Shown: in pieces, positions 31,988 to 40,424 of the stretch | Numbering within the stretch: the first letter of the stretch is position 1 | How the letters are laid out: each line of letters begins with the position of its first letter | Assembly: GCF_000484535.1 (NCBI RefSeq) | Contig: NC_022600.1 | Location: forward strand, 4,022,234 to 4,086,233 | Direction: 5' to 3' | Length of the DNA stretch: 64,000 nt | From: Gloeobacter kilaueensis JS1 | GTDB taxonomy: Bacteria; Cyanobacteriota; Cyanobacteriia; Gloeobacterales; Gloeobacteraceae | The notes under the pieces: model-generated | Told to the model about the DNA's origin: nothing | Databases searched by the model: none | What the model saw: only the letters and a program-made list of their open reading frames with translations | Position numbers and translations under genes: made by a program

Positions 31988-32554
31988 TCACTCAGGATTG
32001 AGAATACGTTCAGTGCTGAGGTGCAGGTCCGGAAAAGTCGGTGAGACAATCTCCTGCCCAGCTTGAAAAATCGCCTCCTCGTAGAATCCTTCTTCCCAGA
32101 CGAGCACACTCACCTTCTGCTCGATCGGATCGACAATCCAGTACTCCGGCACGCCAAATCCCGCGTATTCAGAACGTTTGAAGCGGTAGTCGCGCTTTAC
32201 CGATTCAGGGCTGACCACTTCGATCACCAAAGGCGGCGGTGTCTGGAGCACAGCAGCAGTATTTTCGATGTCGTCCACCTGCTGTGCAGTCAGGATGCAC
32301 AGATCGGGAATCCGTACCCGCCGCAGCGCAGTCTGGACTCCCGTCTCGCTCTGCCGTACCTGCCAGTTTCTTGCCAGACGATCGACTTCTTCCTGCAGAC
32401 AAAACAGAAGAAACCGCACAATCCGGCCATGCTTGCCGGTGGCCGGGGTCATCCGCTCCAGAACTCCATCGACCAGTTCGTGGCGGTAATCGGTACCATC
32501 GTCGTAGTGCAGGTACTCTTCGTAGGTGAGCAGACGACCAGCGGGAGCTTCCAT
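31988..32554 (-). CDS. Uma2-family endonuclease (DUF820)
   Basis: 188 residues from the ATG at 32554, matching the usual family size; the start at 32671 adds a tail that does not resemble the family. LTYEEYLHYDDGTDYRHELV, VRIPDLCILTAQQ, PLVIEVVSPESVKRDYRFKR and YAGFGVPEYWIVDPIEQKV are Uma2 landmarks, with the PD-(D/E)xK-like acidic residues. Cyanobacterial genomes carry many copies. No DNA target is known. Confidence 0.9.
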   Translation of the reverse strand: MEAPAGRLLTYEEYLHYDDGTDYRHELVDGVLERMTPATGKHGRIVRFLLFCLQEEVDRLARNWQVRQSETGVQTALRRVRIPDLCILTAQQVDDIENTAAVLQTPPPLVIEVVSPESVKRDYRFKRSEYAGFGVPEYWIVDPIEQKVSVLVWEEGFYEEAIFQAGQEIVSPTFPDLHLSTERILNPE

Positions 32555-32730
32555 CAAAGACTGCCGAGGACAGGTTGCCACCAGGATAGCTTCGTAAATC
32601 AGTATCTGATGGACGAAGTGTACCTGGGCAACGGTTGAACGTACATGGCTAAGGAGACGAAGGTCATTCAACGTTAGACCAAAGCAGCCCTACGTCCCTT
32701 GTGGCAGATGAAAAACGAGACGAGCCTGCA

Positions 32731-32854
32731 ACTGACTTCACCCATCCCGCCTGCAGCCCAGTTACAGTGAACCCCCCCTCTTCTTCCCTGCCCGGCGGGG
32801 GCAGGGGAGGAGAGCGGGGGGCAGGGGGGGGTGTGGAGGGGTGGGGGACGGTTT
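32731..32854 (+). repeat. Dispersed G-rich repeat, copy R1 (intact)
   Basis: Begins ACTTCACCCATCCCGCCTGC, passes GTTACAGTGAACCCCCCC then CTCTTCTTCCC, and ends with runs of G separated by one or two bases. An inverted, diverged copy is at 51413-51533, and a copy split by an IS110 element is at 54443 and 55771. The G-rich half could form a quadruplex. It holds an unoccupied exact match to the IS110 guide (CCCCCCCT at 32772-32779 followed by CTTC). Confidence 0.85.
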
Positions 32855-32954
32855 TAGAAATGCTCAAAACTCCAGCCCAAAACCTGCTGCTTATTTAGCT
32901 TCGTCTACTTAAGTACGGTTTCAATTCCCAGGGCTGCAGAGCCAGGAGTAAAAG

Positions 32955-33227
32955 ATAGAGCAGGTTGTCGTCGATGCTGAGGGTCGCATTTTGCTGCCTG
33001 CCAACCTGCGACAGCAGATGGGGCTGCATTCAGAGTCCGTTTTGACTGTGCGTCTGGAAGGCGATCAATTGATCTTACAAAGAGCGGACATATTGTCTCC
33101 AGACAAAGAACCGGCTGTGGAAGAGATTGGGGGCTTCCTGATGGTGGACGCCGAGATTTCAGGAGACCCACGCACTGTGGTCGAGCGAATGCGCCAGGAA
33201 CGCCCCGATCGTCTAGCCAACTTGTAA
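32955..33227 (+). CDS. AbrB/MazE-like antitoxin with a non-standard start
   Basis: About 90 residues if it begins at ATA 32955. The frame reads QVVVDAEGRILLPANLRQQM and continues GLHSESVLTVRLEGDQLILQ, the swapped-hairpin SpoVT-AbrB pattern (VDAeGRI.lPa.lR). The frame opens right after a TAA at 32949. The only strong ribosome-binding site, AGGAG (32944-32948), is six bases from ATA; the first accepted start is a TTG at 32991, which would cut the fold in half. So either ATA is used, or the ATG mutated. No toxin gene is adjacent. Confidence 0.6.
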   Translation: MEQVVVDAEGRILLPANLRQQMGLHSESVLTVRLEGDQLILQRADILSPDKEPAVEEIGGFLMVDAEISGDPRTVVERMRQERPDRLANL

Positions 33228-33279
33228 TACATTCCGCTGCCTAAGGTCAGTGTCTTTAGTCTGAACTATCAGGTTTGAA

Positions 33280-33609
33280 TTAAATAGCAGCAGCACCGAC
33301 CTGGCCGGTGCGGATGCGCAGGGCTTCTTCGACGGCAAGGACGAAGATTTTGCCGTCGCCGGACTGGCCAGTGTGGGCGAGGCGCTGGATGGTGCTCACG
33401 ATCGTTTCGACGGCAGTTTCTTCGACGACGATCTCAATGCGCACTTTGTGGGAAAGGTAATCGGCGGCGTCCTGGACGAAGTGGGCCTGGGTCGCTTCGA
33501 TGCCGAAGCCGCGCACATCCCAGCAGGTAAGACCGTGGACTTTGCCCCGCAGGCCGCGCAGCACCCGATCGAGCATAAAAGGCTGGATGATGGCCACGAT
33601 CATCTTCAT
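33280..33609 (-). CDS. PII-like regulator, metal-efflux type
   Basis: 109 residues. MKMIVAIIQPFMLDRVLRGL, IEIVVEETAVETIVSTIQRL and GDGKIFVLAVEEALRIRTGQ follow the PII fold. The T-loop lacks the uridylylatable YRGSEY segment and instead reads GIEATQAHFVQDAADYLSH. PII-like proteins with this difference (the PII-NG group) are known next to heavy-metal RND pumps. Overlaps the CusB-type gene by four bases, so it belongs to the pump operon and probably senses a small ligand for it. Confidence 0.85.
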   Translation of the reverse strand: MKMIVAIIQPFMLDRVLRGLRGKVHGLTCWDVRGFGIEATQAHFVQDAADYLSHKVRIEIVVEETAVETIVSTIQRLAHTGQSGDGKIFVLAVEEALRIRTGQVGAAAI

Positions 33610-34838
33610 TGGATCCCTCCGGCGGCTTTCAGGGCTTCGCCCTGTAGGGCCAGAGTACCGCCTGTCACCACCGGCTCACCCGCTTTGAGACCACTTTTAA
33701 TCTGGACGTAGGTGCCGTCGTCGAGGCCGGTCTCGACCCGGCGCTCCTGGTAGCGGTGGTTGCCCAGGGGCACGTAGGCAAAGCTGTAGTCGCCGGAGCG
33801 CTGCAGGGCGTTTTTGGGCACCGAGAGCGTGTGGGCGTCGCCTACCTGGACTTCGATGCGGGCGAACATCTCGGGCTTGAGGGTGAGGGTCGGATTGGGC
33901 ACATCGACGTAGATGGGCAGGGTGCGCGTCTGGGGATCGAGGGCGTTCGCGACGTAGCGGATGCGGCCAGGGAAGGAGAGCCCGAGGCTGTCGAGGGTGA
34001 GCTTGACCGGCTGACCCAGGTGAATTTTGGGGATGTCCTTTTCGTAGATGTCGGCGACGAGCTTGACGCGGCTGAGGTCGGCGACGGTAAAGAGTTCTTT
34101 GCTCGGATCGGCCAGTTCACCGATGTTGATGCTGCGGGTGAGAAGAATGCCCGCACGCGGCGAGATGATGTCGATGAACGGATCGATGCGCCGGTTGCGC
34201 ACGACCTGGGCGGCGGCACCGGACTCGACGCCGTAGAGCGACAGCCGCTCCTGGACGGTGGCAATCGATGCTTCGCGCTTGGTAAGCAGCGCCTCGTAGG
34301 TCGTCTGGTCCTTTTCGTACTGGGTGCGGGCGGCCTCCAGGTCCGCCTGGGCAGAGATGCGGTCGTTGAAGAGCTTTTGCTCGCGCTGGAAGGCGGCCTT
34401 TGAGAAGGCGAGCTGCACCTTCGCCTGGCGGATATCGGCGTCGGACTGGAGAATCGTCTGCAACAAATCCGCCTCGATCTGGCCCACATCGTCGGATTTG
34501 AGGGTGGCGAGCACCTGGCCGGGAGAGACGCGCTGGCCCAGTTTGACGCTCACAGTCACGATCCGGCCTGTGACCGGAGTGGAGATGTGGGCGATGTGGT
34601 CGGCGGCGGGTTTGACCTGGCCGGTGGACTGCACCGTTACCGGGAAGGGCCGGACGGTAGCAATGTCGGTGCGCAGGCCAATCTGCTGCTCCTGGGCGGG
34701 GGTGAGCGTCAGGTCGCTCGGGCCTTTGGGGGCGATGGCGGCCTCAGCGGGCACTTCCGGGATCTTGACCTCGCTGGAACAGGAGGCGAGGGTCAGGCTA
34801 AAGGCAGCGAGGGCAAAAGGAAGAATGTAGCGCTTCAT
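33606..34838 (-). CDS. RND periplasmic adaptor, CusB/CzcB type
   Basis: 410 residues from the ATG at 34838; residues 1-20 form a lipoprotein signal (FALAAFSLTLASC, Cys about 20). PFPVTVQSTGQVKPAADHIA and VTGRIVTVSVKLGQRVSPGQ form the lipoyl/barrel-sandwich half, then a helical hairpin, then VKLTLDSLGLSFPGRIRYVA and VDVPNPTLTLKPEMFARIEV. Connects the inner membrane pump to the outer membrane channel. Confidence 0.9.
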   Translation of the reverse strand: MKRYILPFALAAFSLTLASCSSEVKIPEVPAEAAIAPKGPSDLTLTPAQEQQIGLRTDIATVRPFPVTVQSTGQVKPAADHIAHISTPVTGRIVTVSVKLGQRVSPGQVLATLKSDDVGQIEADLLQTILQSDADIRQAKVQLAFSKAAFQREQKLFNDRISAQADLEAARTQYEKDQTTYEALLTKREASIATVQERLSLYGVESGAAAQVVRNRRIDPFIDIISPRAGILLTRSINIGELADPSKELFTVADLSRVKLVADIYEKDIPKIHLGQPVKLTLDSLGLSFPGRIRYVANALDPQTRTLPIYVDVPNPTLTLKPEMFARIEVQVGDAHTLSVPKNALQRSGDYSFAYVPLGNHRYQERRVETGLDDGTYVQIKSGLKAGEPVVTGGTLALQGEALKAAGGIQ

Positions 34839-34860
34839 CGGTAGAGCTTCCACTGAGTGT

Positions 34861-37800
34861 TTACAGTTCGGCGTTGAGCAATTTTTTGTCTTCGAGCAAG
34901 CCGTAGAGTACCGGCACGACGAAGACCGTGAGCAAGGTGGCGGTGAGCAGTCCGCCAATAATCACGATCGCAAAAGGTTTCTGGCTCTGGGAGCCGATGC
35001 CGTTGGAGAGGGCCGCCGGAATCAAGCCGAGAATGGCGACGGTACCCGCCATCAAGACGGGCCGCAGGCGGGTCTGCGCCCCTTCAAAGACCGCCTTCAT
35101 CGTTGGGAAGCCTTCCTGGCGCAGTTGCCGGATATAGGTGAGGATAATCACGCTGTTTTGAACCGACACACCGGCGGCGGCGATAAAGCCCACACCGGCG
35201 GAGACCGAGAAGTAGGTGTGGGTGAGCCAGAGGCCGCTGACACCGCCGATGGCGGCGAGCGGAATGGCGGTCATGGCGATGAGGGCGTCGCGGACCGTGC
35301 CGAAGGAACTGTAGAGGATCAAGAAGATCACCCCGAGCGTGATCGGGATGGCGATCGACAGCCGGGCGTTGGCCCGCTGCTGGTTCTCGAACTGGCCGCC
35401 CCAGACGAGGTGATAGCCCTCGGGCAACTTGACCTGGGCGTTCACTTTTTGCTGGGCCTCAGCCACCGCTCCCCCCAGGTCGCGGTTGCGCACGTTCGCC
35501 TTGACCAGAATCAAGCGCGAGTTTTCGGAGCGACCGATCATCGTCGCCCCGACCGTGGTCTCGACTTTTGCCACCGCCGCCAGCGGCACCGTCCGGCCAT
35601 TGGGGGCGGTGATCAAGATGTTGGCGAGGGCGTCGGGGCTGGAGCGGAAGGGCCGATCGAAGCGCACCAGCACGTTGAACTTGCGCTCGCCCTCGACCAG
35701 TTGGGTAGCGACGGTGCCGCCTACCGCCGTCTCGATTACCTGTTCGATATCTTCGACGTTGACGCCGTAGCGATCCGCTGAGCGGCGGTCCACCTGGATC
35801 TGGTACTGGGGCTGGCCGAGCATCTTGTCGTCGGCGACATCGACCATGCCCGGAATTTTGGTCATGATCGCTGCTATCTGATCGCCGTATTTTTGCAGGA
35901 CGCTCAGATCCGGCCCGTAGAGCTTGACGGCCACTTCGCCTTTGGCTCCGGCAATCGCCTCATCGACGTTGTCTTGGATGTACTGGCTGAAGGTGGTGAG
36001 GATGCCGGGGACGTTCTGGAGGTTCCTGTCCATCGCCTCGACCAGCTCTTCTTTGTTCTGGTGCCACTTTGGATTCCACTGCTCGGCGGGCTTGAGATCG
36101 ACCAAAAATTCGATGTTGCTCGGGTTGTTGGCGTCGGTGCCGTCGTCGGGGGAGCCGACCTGGGAGACGACGTTTTTGACCTCGCCGAAGCGGATGAGCC
36201 TGAGGCGAATCGCCTGCGCCACCTTCACCGACTGCTCCAGCGAGACGCTGGTGGGTAGGACCGTTACCCGAAGCCAGATGTTGCCCTCGTCGAGGTTGGG
36301 CAAAAATTCGGAGCCGACGCTGCCAAAAAGAAGCACCGCTGCGCCAAAGGCCGCCGCACAACCGCCCAACAGCGCCCAGGGCGCACGCACGGCGGCGGTG
36401 AGCAGGGGCCGGTAGATTTTTTCTGCCAGATAAAGAATCGGGCTCTCGCGCTCGATAAGGGGCTTGCGGGTGAGGACGAACGAGCAGAGCACCGGGATCA
36501 CCGTGAGCGAGACGAGCACCGCCCCGAGCAGGGCAAAGTTCATCGTAAAGGCGAGGGGCCGGAAGAGCTTGCCTGCCACCCCGTCGAAGGCAAAGATCGG
36601 CAAAAAGGCGGTGACGATGATCGTCGTCGCAAAGAGGATGGGCTTGCCGACATCTTTGGCCGCCTCCAGCGTCAACTGCACCCGGTCGATGGGCTGCAGG
36701 TCGTGGCCCTCGTGGGCGAGGCGGCGGTAGATGTTCTCGACCATCACCACCGTGCCGTCCACGATGATCCCAAAATCGACCGCCCCGAGGGAGAGCAAGT
36801 TGGCCGGGATCCGAAAGACGTTGAGGAGCACGAAGGCAAAGAGCAGCGCAAGCGGGATCACCGTGGCGGCGATGAGGGCCGATCGCACCTCAAAAAGAAA
36901 CAACAACAGCACCACCACCACCAGCACGATCCCCTCGGCGACGTTGTGGCCGATCGTATCGAGGGTGCGGCGGATCAGTTCGGTGCGGTCGTAGAGCGGC
37001 ACCAGCTTGATGCCGTGGGGGAGGGCTGCCTGGATGTCGGGAAATTTTTCGTAGAGCCTTTCGATGACCGCCGAGGGATCCTCGCCCCGGCGCATGAGCA
37101 CGATGCCCTGGACCACGTCGTCGTCGCGGTTTTTGCCCACCTGGCCGAGGCGCACGCCGGGACCGACGTCGATGTGGGAAACGTCGCGCACGCGGATCGG
37201 TGTGCCGTCGTCGGCGGCACTCACCACCACATCCCCCAGGTCGTCGGCATTTTTGAGCAGCCCCAGTCCCCGGACGATGTACGCCTGGCCGTTGTTTTCG
37301 ATGTAGTTGCCGCCGGTAGTGGCGTTGGAGCGCGAGATCGCCTCGTAGACCTGGGTGACGCTCAGGTTGTACGCCTTGAGGCGGCCTGGATCGACGTTGA
37401 CTCTGTAGGTCTTGGTCGGCCCGCCGAAGCTCGTCACGTCGATCACACCGGGGATCTGGCGAAAGAGTTTTTCGAGTTGCCAGTCCTGGGTAGCCTTGAG
37501 GGTGAGCGGATCGTAGTAGTCCGACTCAAGGGTGTAGCGGTAAATTTCGCCGATCGCCGAAGCGTCCGGGTCGAGTTCGGGTTTGGCAGAATCGGGCAGA
37601 TCCGCCTGGGCAACCCGCTCCAGCACCTGCTGGCGGGCGAGCTGGCTCGGGGTGCCGTCGGCGAAGGTGATGATCACCACCGAAAGACCAAAGATCGACT
37701 GCGAGCGCAGGTTCGTCTCACCGGGGATGCCGTTGAGTTCTTTTTCGAGGGGAATCGTCACCAACCGCTCGACTTCTTCGGCCCCTTTGCCCGGCAGGAG

Positions 37801-37965
37801 GGTGATTACCCGCACCCGTGGATCGGTAAAGTCAGGGTACGCCTCAAGGGAAAGGGTCTTGAAGGCGACAAAACCACCGGCGAGCAATAGCAGAGCAAGG
37901 GCCACCACGATGTAGCGCCGCTTCAGTGCCAGGGTGATCAGCCGGTCGATCGAAAAATTCATCAC
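34861..37965 (-). CDS. Heavy-metal RND pump, CusA/CzcA type
   Basis: 1034 residues. YIVVALALLLLAGGFVAFKT is the first helix; PDFTDPRVRVITLLPGKGAE and IPLEKELNGIPGETNLRSQS are typical of the HME class. NIEFLVDLKPAEQWNPKW and a second half VRFDRPFRSSPDALANILIT follow, then GVIFLILYSSFGTVRDALIA and ISGLWL. The proton-relay region with paired acidic residues is in VDFGIIVDGTVVMVENIYRR. Exact metal not readable. Operon with the adaptor and PII-like gene; a TolC-type gene lies 98 bases upstream on the same strand. Confidence 0.93.
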   Translation of the reverse strand: MMNFSIDRLITLALKRRYIVVALALLLLAGGFVAFKTLSLEAYPDFTDPRVRVITLLPGKGAEEVERLVTIPLEKELNGIPGETNLRSQSIFGLSVVIITFADGTPSQLARQQVLERVAQADLPDSAKPELDPDASAIGEIYRYTLESDYYDPLTLKATQDWQLEKLFRQIPGVIDVTSFGGPTKTYRVNVDPGRLKAYNLSVTQVYEAISRSNATTGGNYIENNGQAYIVRGLGLLKNADDLGDVVVSAADDGTPIRVRDVSHIDVGPGVRLGQVGKNRDDDVVQGIVLMRRGEDPSAVIERLYEKFPDIQAALPHGIKLVPLYDRTELIRRTLDTIGHNVAEGIVLVVVVLLLFLFEVRSALIAATVIPLALLFAFVLLNVFRIPANLLSLGAVDFGIIVDGTVVMVENIYRRLAHEGHDLQPIDRVQLTLEAAKDVGKPILFATTIIVTAFLPIFAFDGVAGKLFRPLAFTMNFALLGAVLVSLTVIPVLCSFVLTRKPLIERESPILYLAEKIYRPLLTAAVRAPWALLGGCAAAFGAAVLLFGSVGSEFLPNLDEGNIWLRVTVLPTSVSLEQSVKVAQAIRLRLIRFGEVKNVVSQVGSPDDGTDANNPSNIEFLVDLKPAEQWNPKWHQNKEELVEAMDRNLQNVPGILTTFSQYIQDNVDEAIAGAKGEVAVKLYGPDLSVLQKYGDQIAAIMTKIPGMVDVADDKMLGQPQYQIQVDRRSADRYGVNVEDIEQVIETAVGGTVATQLVEGERKFNVLVRFDRPFRSSPDALANILITAPNGRTVPLAAVAKVETTVGATMIGRSENSRLILVKANVRNRDLGGAVAEAQQKVNAQVKLPEGYHLVWGGQFENQQRANARLSIAIPITLGVIFLILYSSFGTVRDALIAMTAIPLAAIGGVSGLWLTHTYFSVSAGVGFIAAAGVSVQNSVIILTYIRQLRQEGFPTMKAVFEGAQTRLRPVLMAGTVAILGLIPAALSNGIGSQSQKPFAIVIIGGLLTATLLTVFVVPVLYGLLEDKKLLNAEL

Positions 37966-38062
37966 ACCTCACTGTCGGGTCAGGCCATCCAGCCTGAGCC
38001 TAGTACGGTCGTGTGACGGCAGGCTGGAGTTGCTGTGGATTTACGTAACATTGCGCACCGAA

Positions 38063-39466
38063 TCACAGCGACAGGGGCGATCCGACCGCTGTCTCCAGAT
38101 CGGCCCAGGCGCTCTGGTAAGCCACGACCGCATCGAGATAGCCGCTGCGGATCTGCTGGTTGGCCTGCTGGGCAAAGATGGCACTGGTGAGGCCCGTCTT
38201 GCCCACCTGGTAGCTCTCCTGGGCGAGCTGCAGCACGTTCTGGGAAGCCGGCAAAAGCTGCTCCTGATATTTGCGGATGTTCTCGCGCGAAATACTCAGA
38301 GCCTGGTAGGCGCTGCGCACCTCGGCGGCGATCTGGGCGCGCAGGGCCGCCTGCTGCAGCCCAGATTGCTCGATCGTCACCTGGGCTCTTGCCACCTCGC
38401 CCTGCTGGTTGTAGAAGATGGGCACGGTGACACCCGCTCCTAAAAAGACACCGTTGGCCTGGGGCTGACCGTTGGCGAGGCTGGTAAACAGATACCCGGC
38501 ACTCAGCTGCAGATCTGGGACGCGCTGGGACTGGGCGAGGCCCAGTTGGGAGCGGGCCACCTGGGACTGCTGCTGGACAGCGAGCAGGTCGAGCCGCTGG
38601 GTGTAGGCGCGCCCCAAAAGCGTCTCCACCTGCGGCAGCTCGCTGTTGGGTACAGGAGCCAGTTCAGAGCGCTGCACCGAGAGTTTGAACAGACCCGTAT
38701 CGCTGATCGACACGTCCTGCTTGGGATCGGCTTCGCCCAGCAGGCTCGCCAGGGCGATGCGCGCCTGGCGCAGGCGGCCCTCCGCCAGAGTGCGCTGGGT
38801 GTCGATCTGCGAGCGGGACAATTGCGCCTGCAACAATTCTGCCTCCGGAGCCGCACCGGCCTCGAAGCGCTTGGCGGCGATATCGACCAGCCGCTGGACC
38901 AGGGCGGTCTGGGCTTCGACCGAGGCAGCGTTCGCAGCGGCGGCGGCCAGCTCGGCGTAAGCTTTGCGCACCTGGGAGCGGATCTGCCAGCGCTGGGCAT
39001 CCAGCTGGAGCTGGGAGAGCCGGTAGTTGGCGTCGGCCACCGCCAGTCGGGCGGAGCGCTTGCCCCCCAGTTCAACCGTCTGGCTCACCCCCACCTGCTG
39101 GGGGTTGGCCTGGTCGGTGTAGACGCTGCCAAAGCCGTACTGGGCTGCGATCTGCGGATTGGGAACCGCCCCTGCGATCGTGATGTCGGCCTGGGCGAGG
39201 TTGAGGTTGCGACGGGAGACGACCAGTTGCGGATTAAAGCGGTCAGCCCGCTCGAACGCTTCGCTCAGACTCAGATCGAACTGGCTGGGAGGCTGGGTGA
39301 GCGGGGCGCTATTTTGGAGAGCAGGCGGCGGGGCGGAGGGTAGAGCCGGGGGGGCAGGCGGGGGTGCCGCCGGTACAGCGAGGGGACCGACGGGCGGGGG
39401 AGCGGCGAGTGCCGCGCCAGCGACAAAAAAACACGTGAGAATAGCGAGTGGAATCGAATAGCGCAT
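38063..39466 (-). CDS. TolC-family outer membrane channel, CusC/CzcC type
   Basis: 467 residues from the ATG at 39466, with a signal peptide (SIPLAILTCFFVAGAALAAP). Two repeated helical halves are visible, with LSLSEAFERADRFNPQLVVS, FGSVYTDQANPQQVGVSQTV and later RAQVTIEQSGLQQAALRAQI and VVAYQSAWADLETAVGSPLS. Outer membrane exit duct for the adjacent pump. It heads the minus-strand metal operon. Confidence 0.9.
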   Translation of the reverse strand: MRYSIPLAILTCFFVAGAALAAPPPVGPLAVPAAPPPAPPALPSAPPPALQNSAPLTQPPSQFDLSLSEAFERADRFNPQLVVSRRNLNLAQADITIAGAVPNPQIAAQYGFGSVYTDQANPQQVGVSQTVELGGKRSARLAVADANYRLSQLQLDAQRWQIRSQVRKAYAELAAAAANAASVEAQTALVQRLVDIAAKRFEAGAAPEAELLQAQLSRSQIDTQRTLAEGRLRQARIALASLLGEADPKQDVSISDTGLFKLSVQRSELAPVPNSELPQVETLLGRAYTQRLDLLAVQQQSQVARSQLGLAQSQRVPDLQLSAGYLFTSLANGQPQANGVFLGAGVTVPIFYNQQGEVARAQVTIEQSGLQQAALRAQIAAEVRSAYQALSISRENIRKYQEQLLPASQNVLQLAQESYQVGKTGLTSAIFAQQANQQIRSGYLDAVVAYQSAWADLETAVGSPLSL

Positions 39467-39547
39467 GGTAGGTCGCAACAATCAGCAATCTTTACTTTGC
39501 CGGAAGACAGGCGATCTGGCCAGGAGTTCCCGACGCCGGCCCGGCAT

Positions 39548-39573
39548 AAAAAACCCCGGCGGGGAGGCCGGGG
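39548..39573 (-). terminator. Rho-independent terminator in the leader of the metal-efflux operon
   Basis: On the minus strand CCCCGG-N8-CCGGGG is followed by TTTTTT. It lies between the TolC-type start (39466) and the divergent response regulator (39720), so it either stops antisense transcription or attenuates the efflux operon from an upstream promoter. Confidence 0.65.
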
Positions 39574-39719
39574 CCGAACACTCAGTGTGGTGTGAGTTAG
39601 TCACCTTGACACTTGCAGAATGCCCCACCGATGTGGCGGCGGTGCTGAGCTGTTATGGCTTCGCTGTGACAGCGCACACTAAGATGCTGGTATTCGCGCA
39701 CGAGAAAGGTGAGCCTGCG

Positions 39720-40424
39720 ATGGGAACTCGCGTACTGGTTGTCGAGGACGACGACGAGATTGCCCAACTCATCGAGCTGTACTGCCGACAAGAAGGTTTT
39801 GAACCGCGCCGGGTCAACAATGGCCTTGCTGCCCTGCGCATCGTCGAGAGCGACTGCCCGGAGGTGATTATTCTCGATTGGATGCTGCCGGGGCTCGATG
39901 GCCTGGAAGTCTGCCAGCGCATCCGGGCCTTACCGGCGGGCAAAGACCCCTATATCCTGATGCTCACCGCCAGGGGTGAAGAGATCGACCGGATCGTCGG
40001 GCTTTCGACCGGGGCCGACGATTACGTCGTCAAGCCTTTTAGCCCGATGGAGTTGATGGCCCGCATCCGGGCGCTGTTGCGCCGCTCCCAGCGCCAGAAC
40101 AGTGGCGAGGTGTCCACCAGCAAGCTGCAGTCGCCGCACTTTTTGCTCGACTGCGACCGGCGCATCGCCAGCCGCGAAGACCAGCCCCTTGAACTGACGA
40201 CCCTCGAATTCGATCTGCTCGTCGCTCTTATTGCCCAGCCGGGCCGGGTCTGGACGCGCAACCAGCTTATCAGCCGCCTGTGGGGAGATGATTTTTTTGG
40301 CGACGAGCGGGTGGTCGATACCCACATCGCCCGGCTGCGCAAAAAGATCGAACCCGATCCGGCCCGGCCCCAGCACCTCAAGACGGTGATCGGCGTCGGT
40401 TACAAGTTTGAGGACCATGAATAG
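39720..40424 (+). CDS. OmpR-family response regulator
   Basis: 234 residues from the ATG at 39720, preceded by AAAGGTGAG. The receiver domain has EDDDE (residues 9-13), phospho-acceptor Asp in VIILDWMLPGLDGLEVCQR (about 53), Thr/Ser in LTARGEE and Lys in DDYVVKPFSP. A winged-helix effector follows (EFDLLVALIAQPGRVWTRNQ, VVDTHIARLRKKIEPDP). Likely controls the divergent metal-efflux operon. Confidence 0.92.
   Translation: MGTRVLVVEDDDEIAQLIELYCRQEGFEPRRVNNGLAALRIVESDCPEVIILDWMLPGLDGLEVCQRIRALPAGKDPYILMLTARGEEIDRIVGLSTGADDYVVKPFSPMELMARIRALLRRSQRQNSGEVSTSKLQSPHFLLDCDRRIASREDQPLELTTLEFDLLVALIAQPGRVWTRNQLISRLWGDDFFGDERVVDTHIARLRKKIEPDPARPQHLKTVIGVGYKFEDHE

Noticed and set aside
32701-32900. CRISPR-like array
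   Set aside because: The G-rich runs are irregular and no regular spacers occur; no cas genes in the window.
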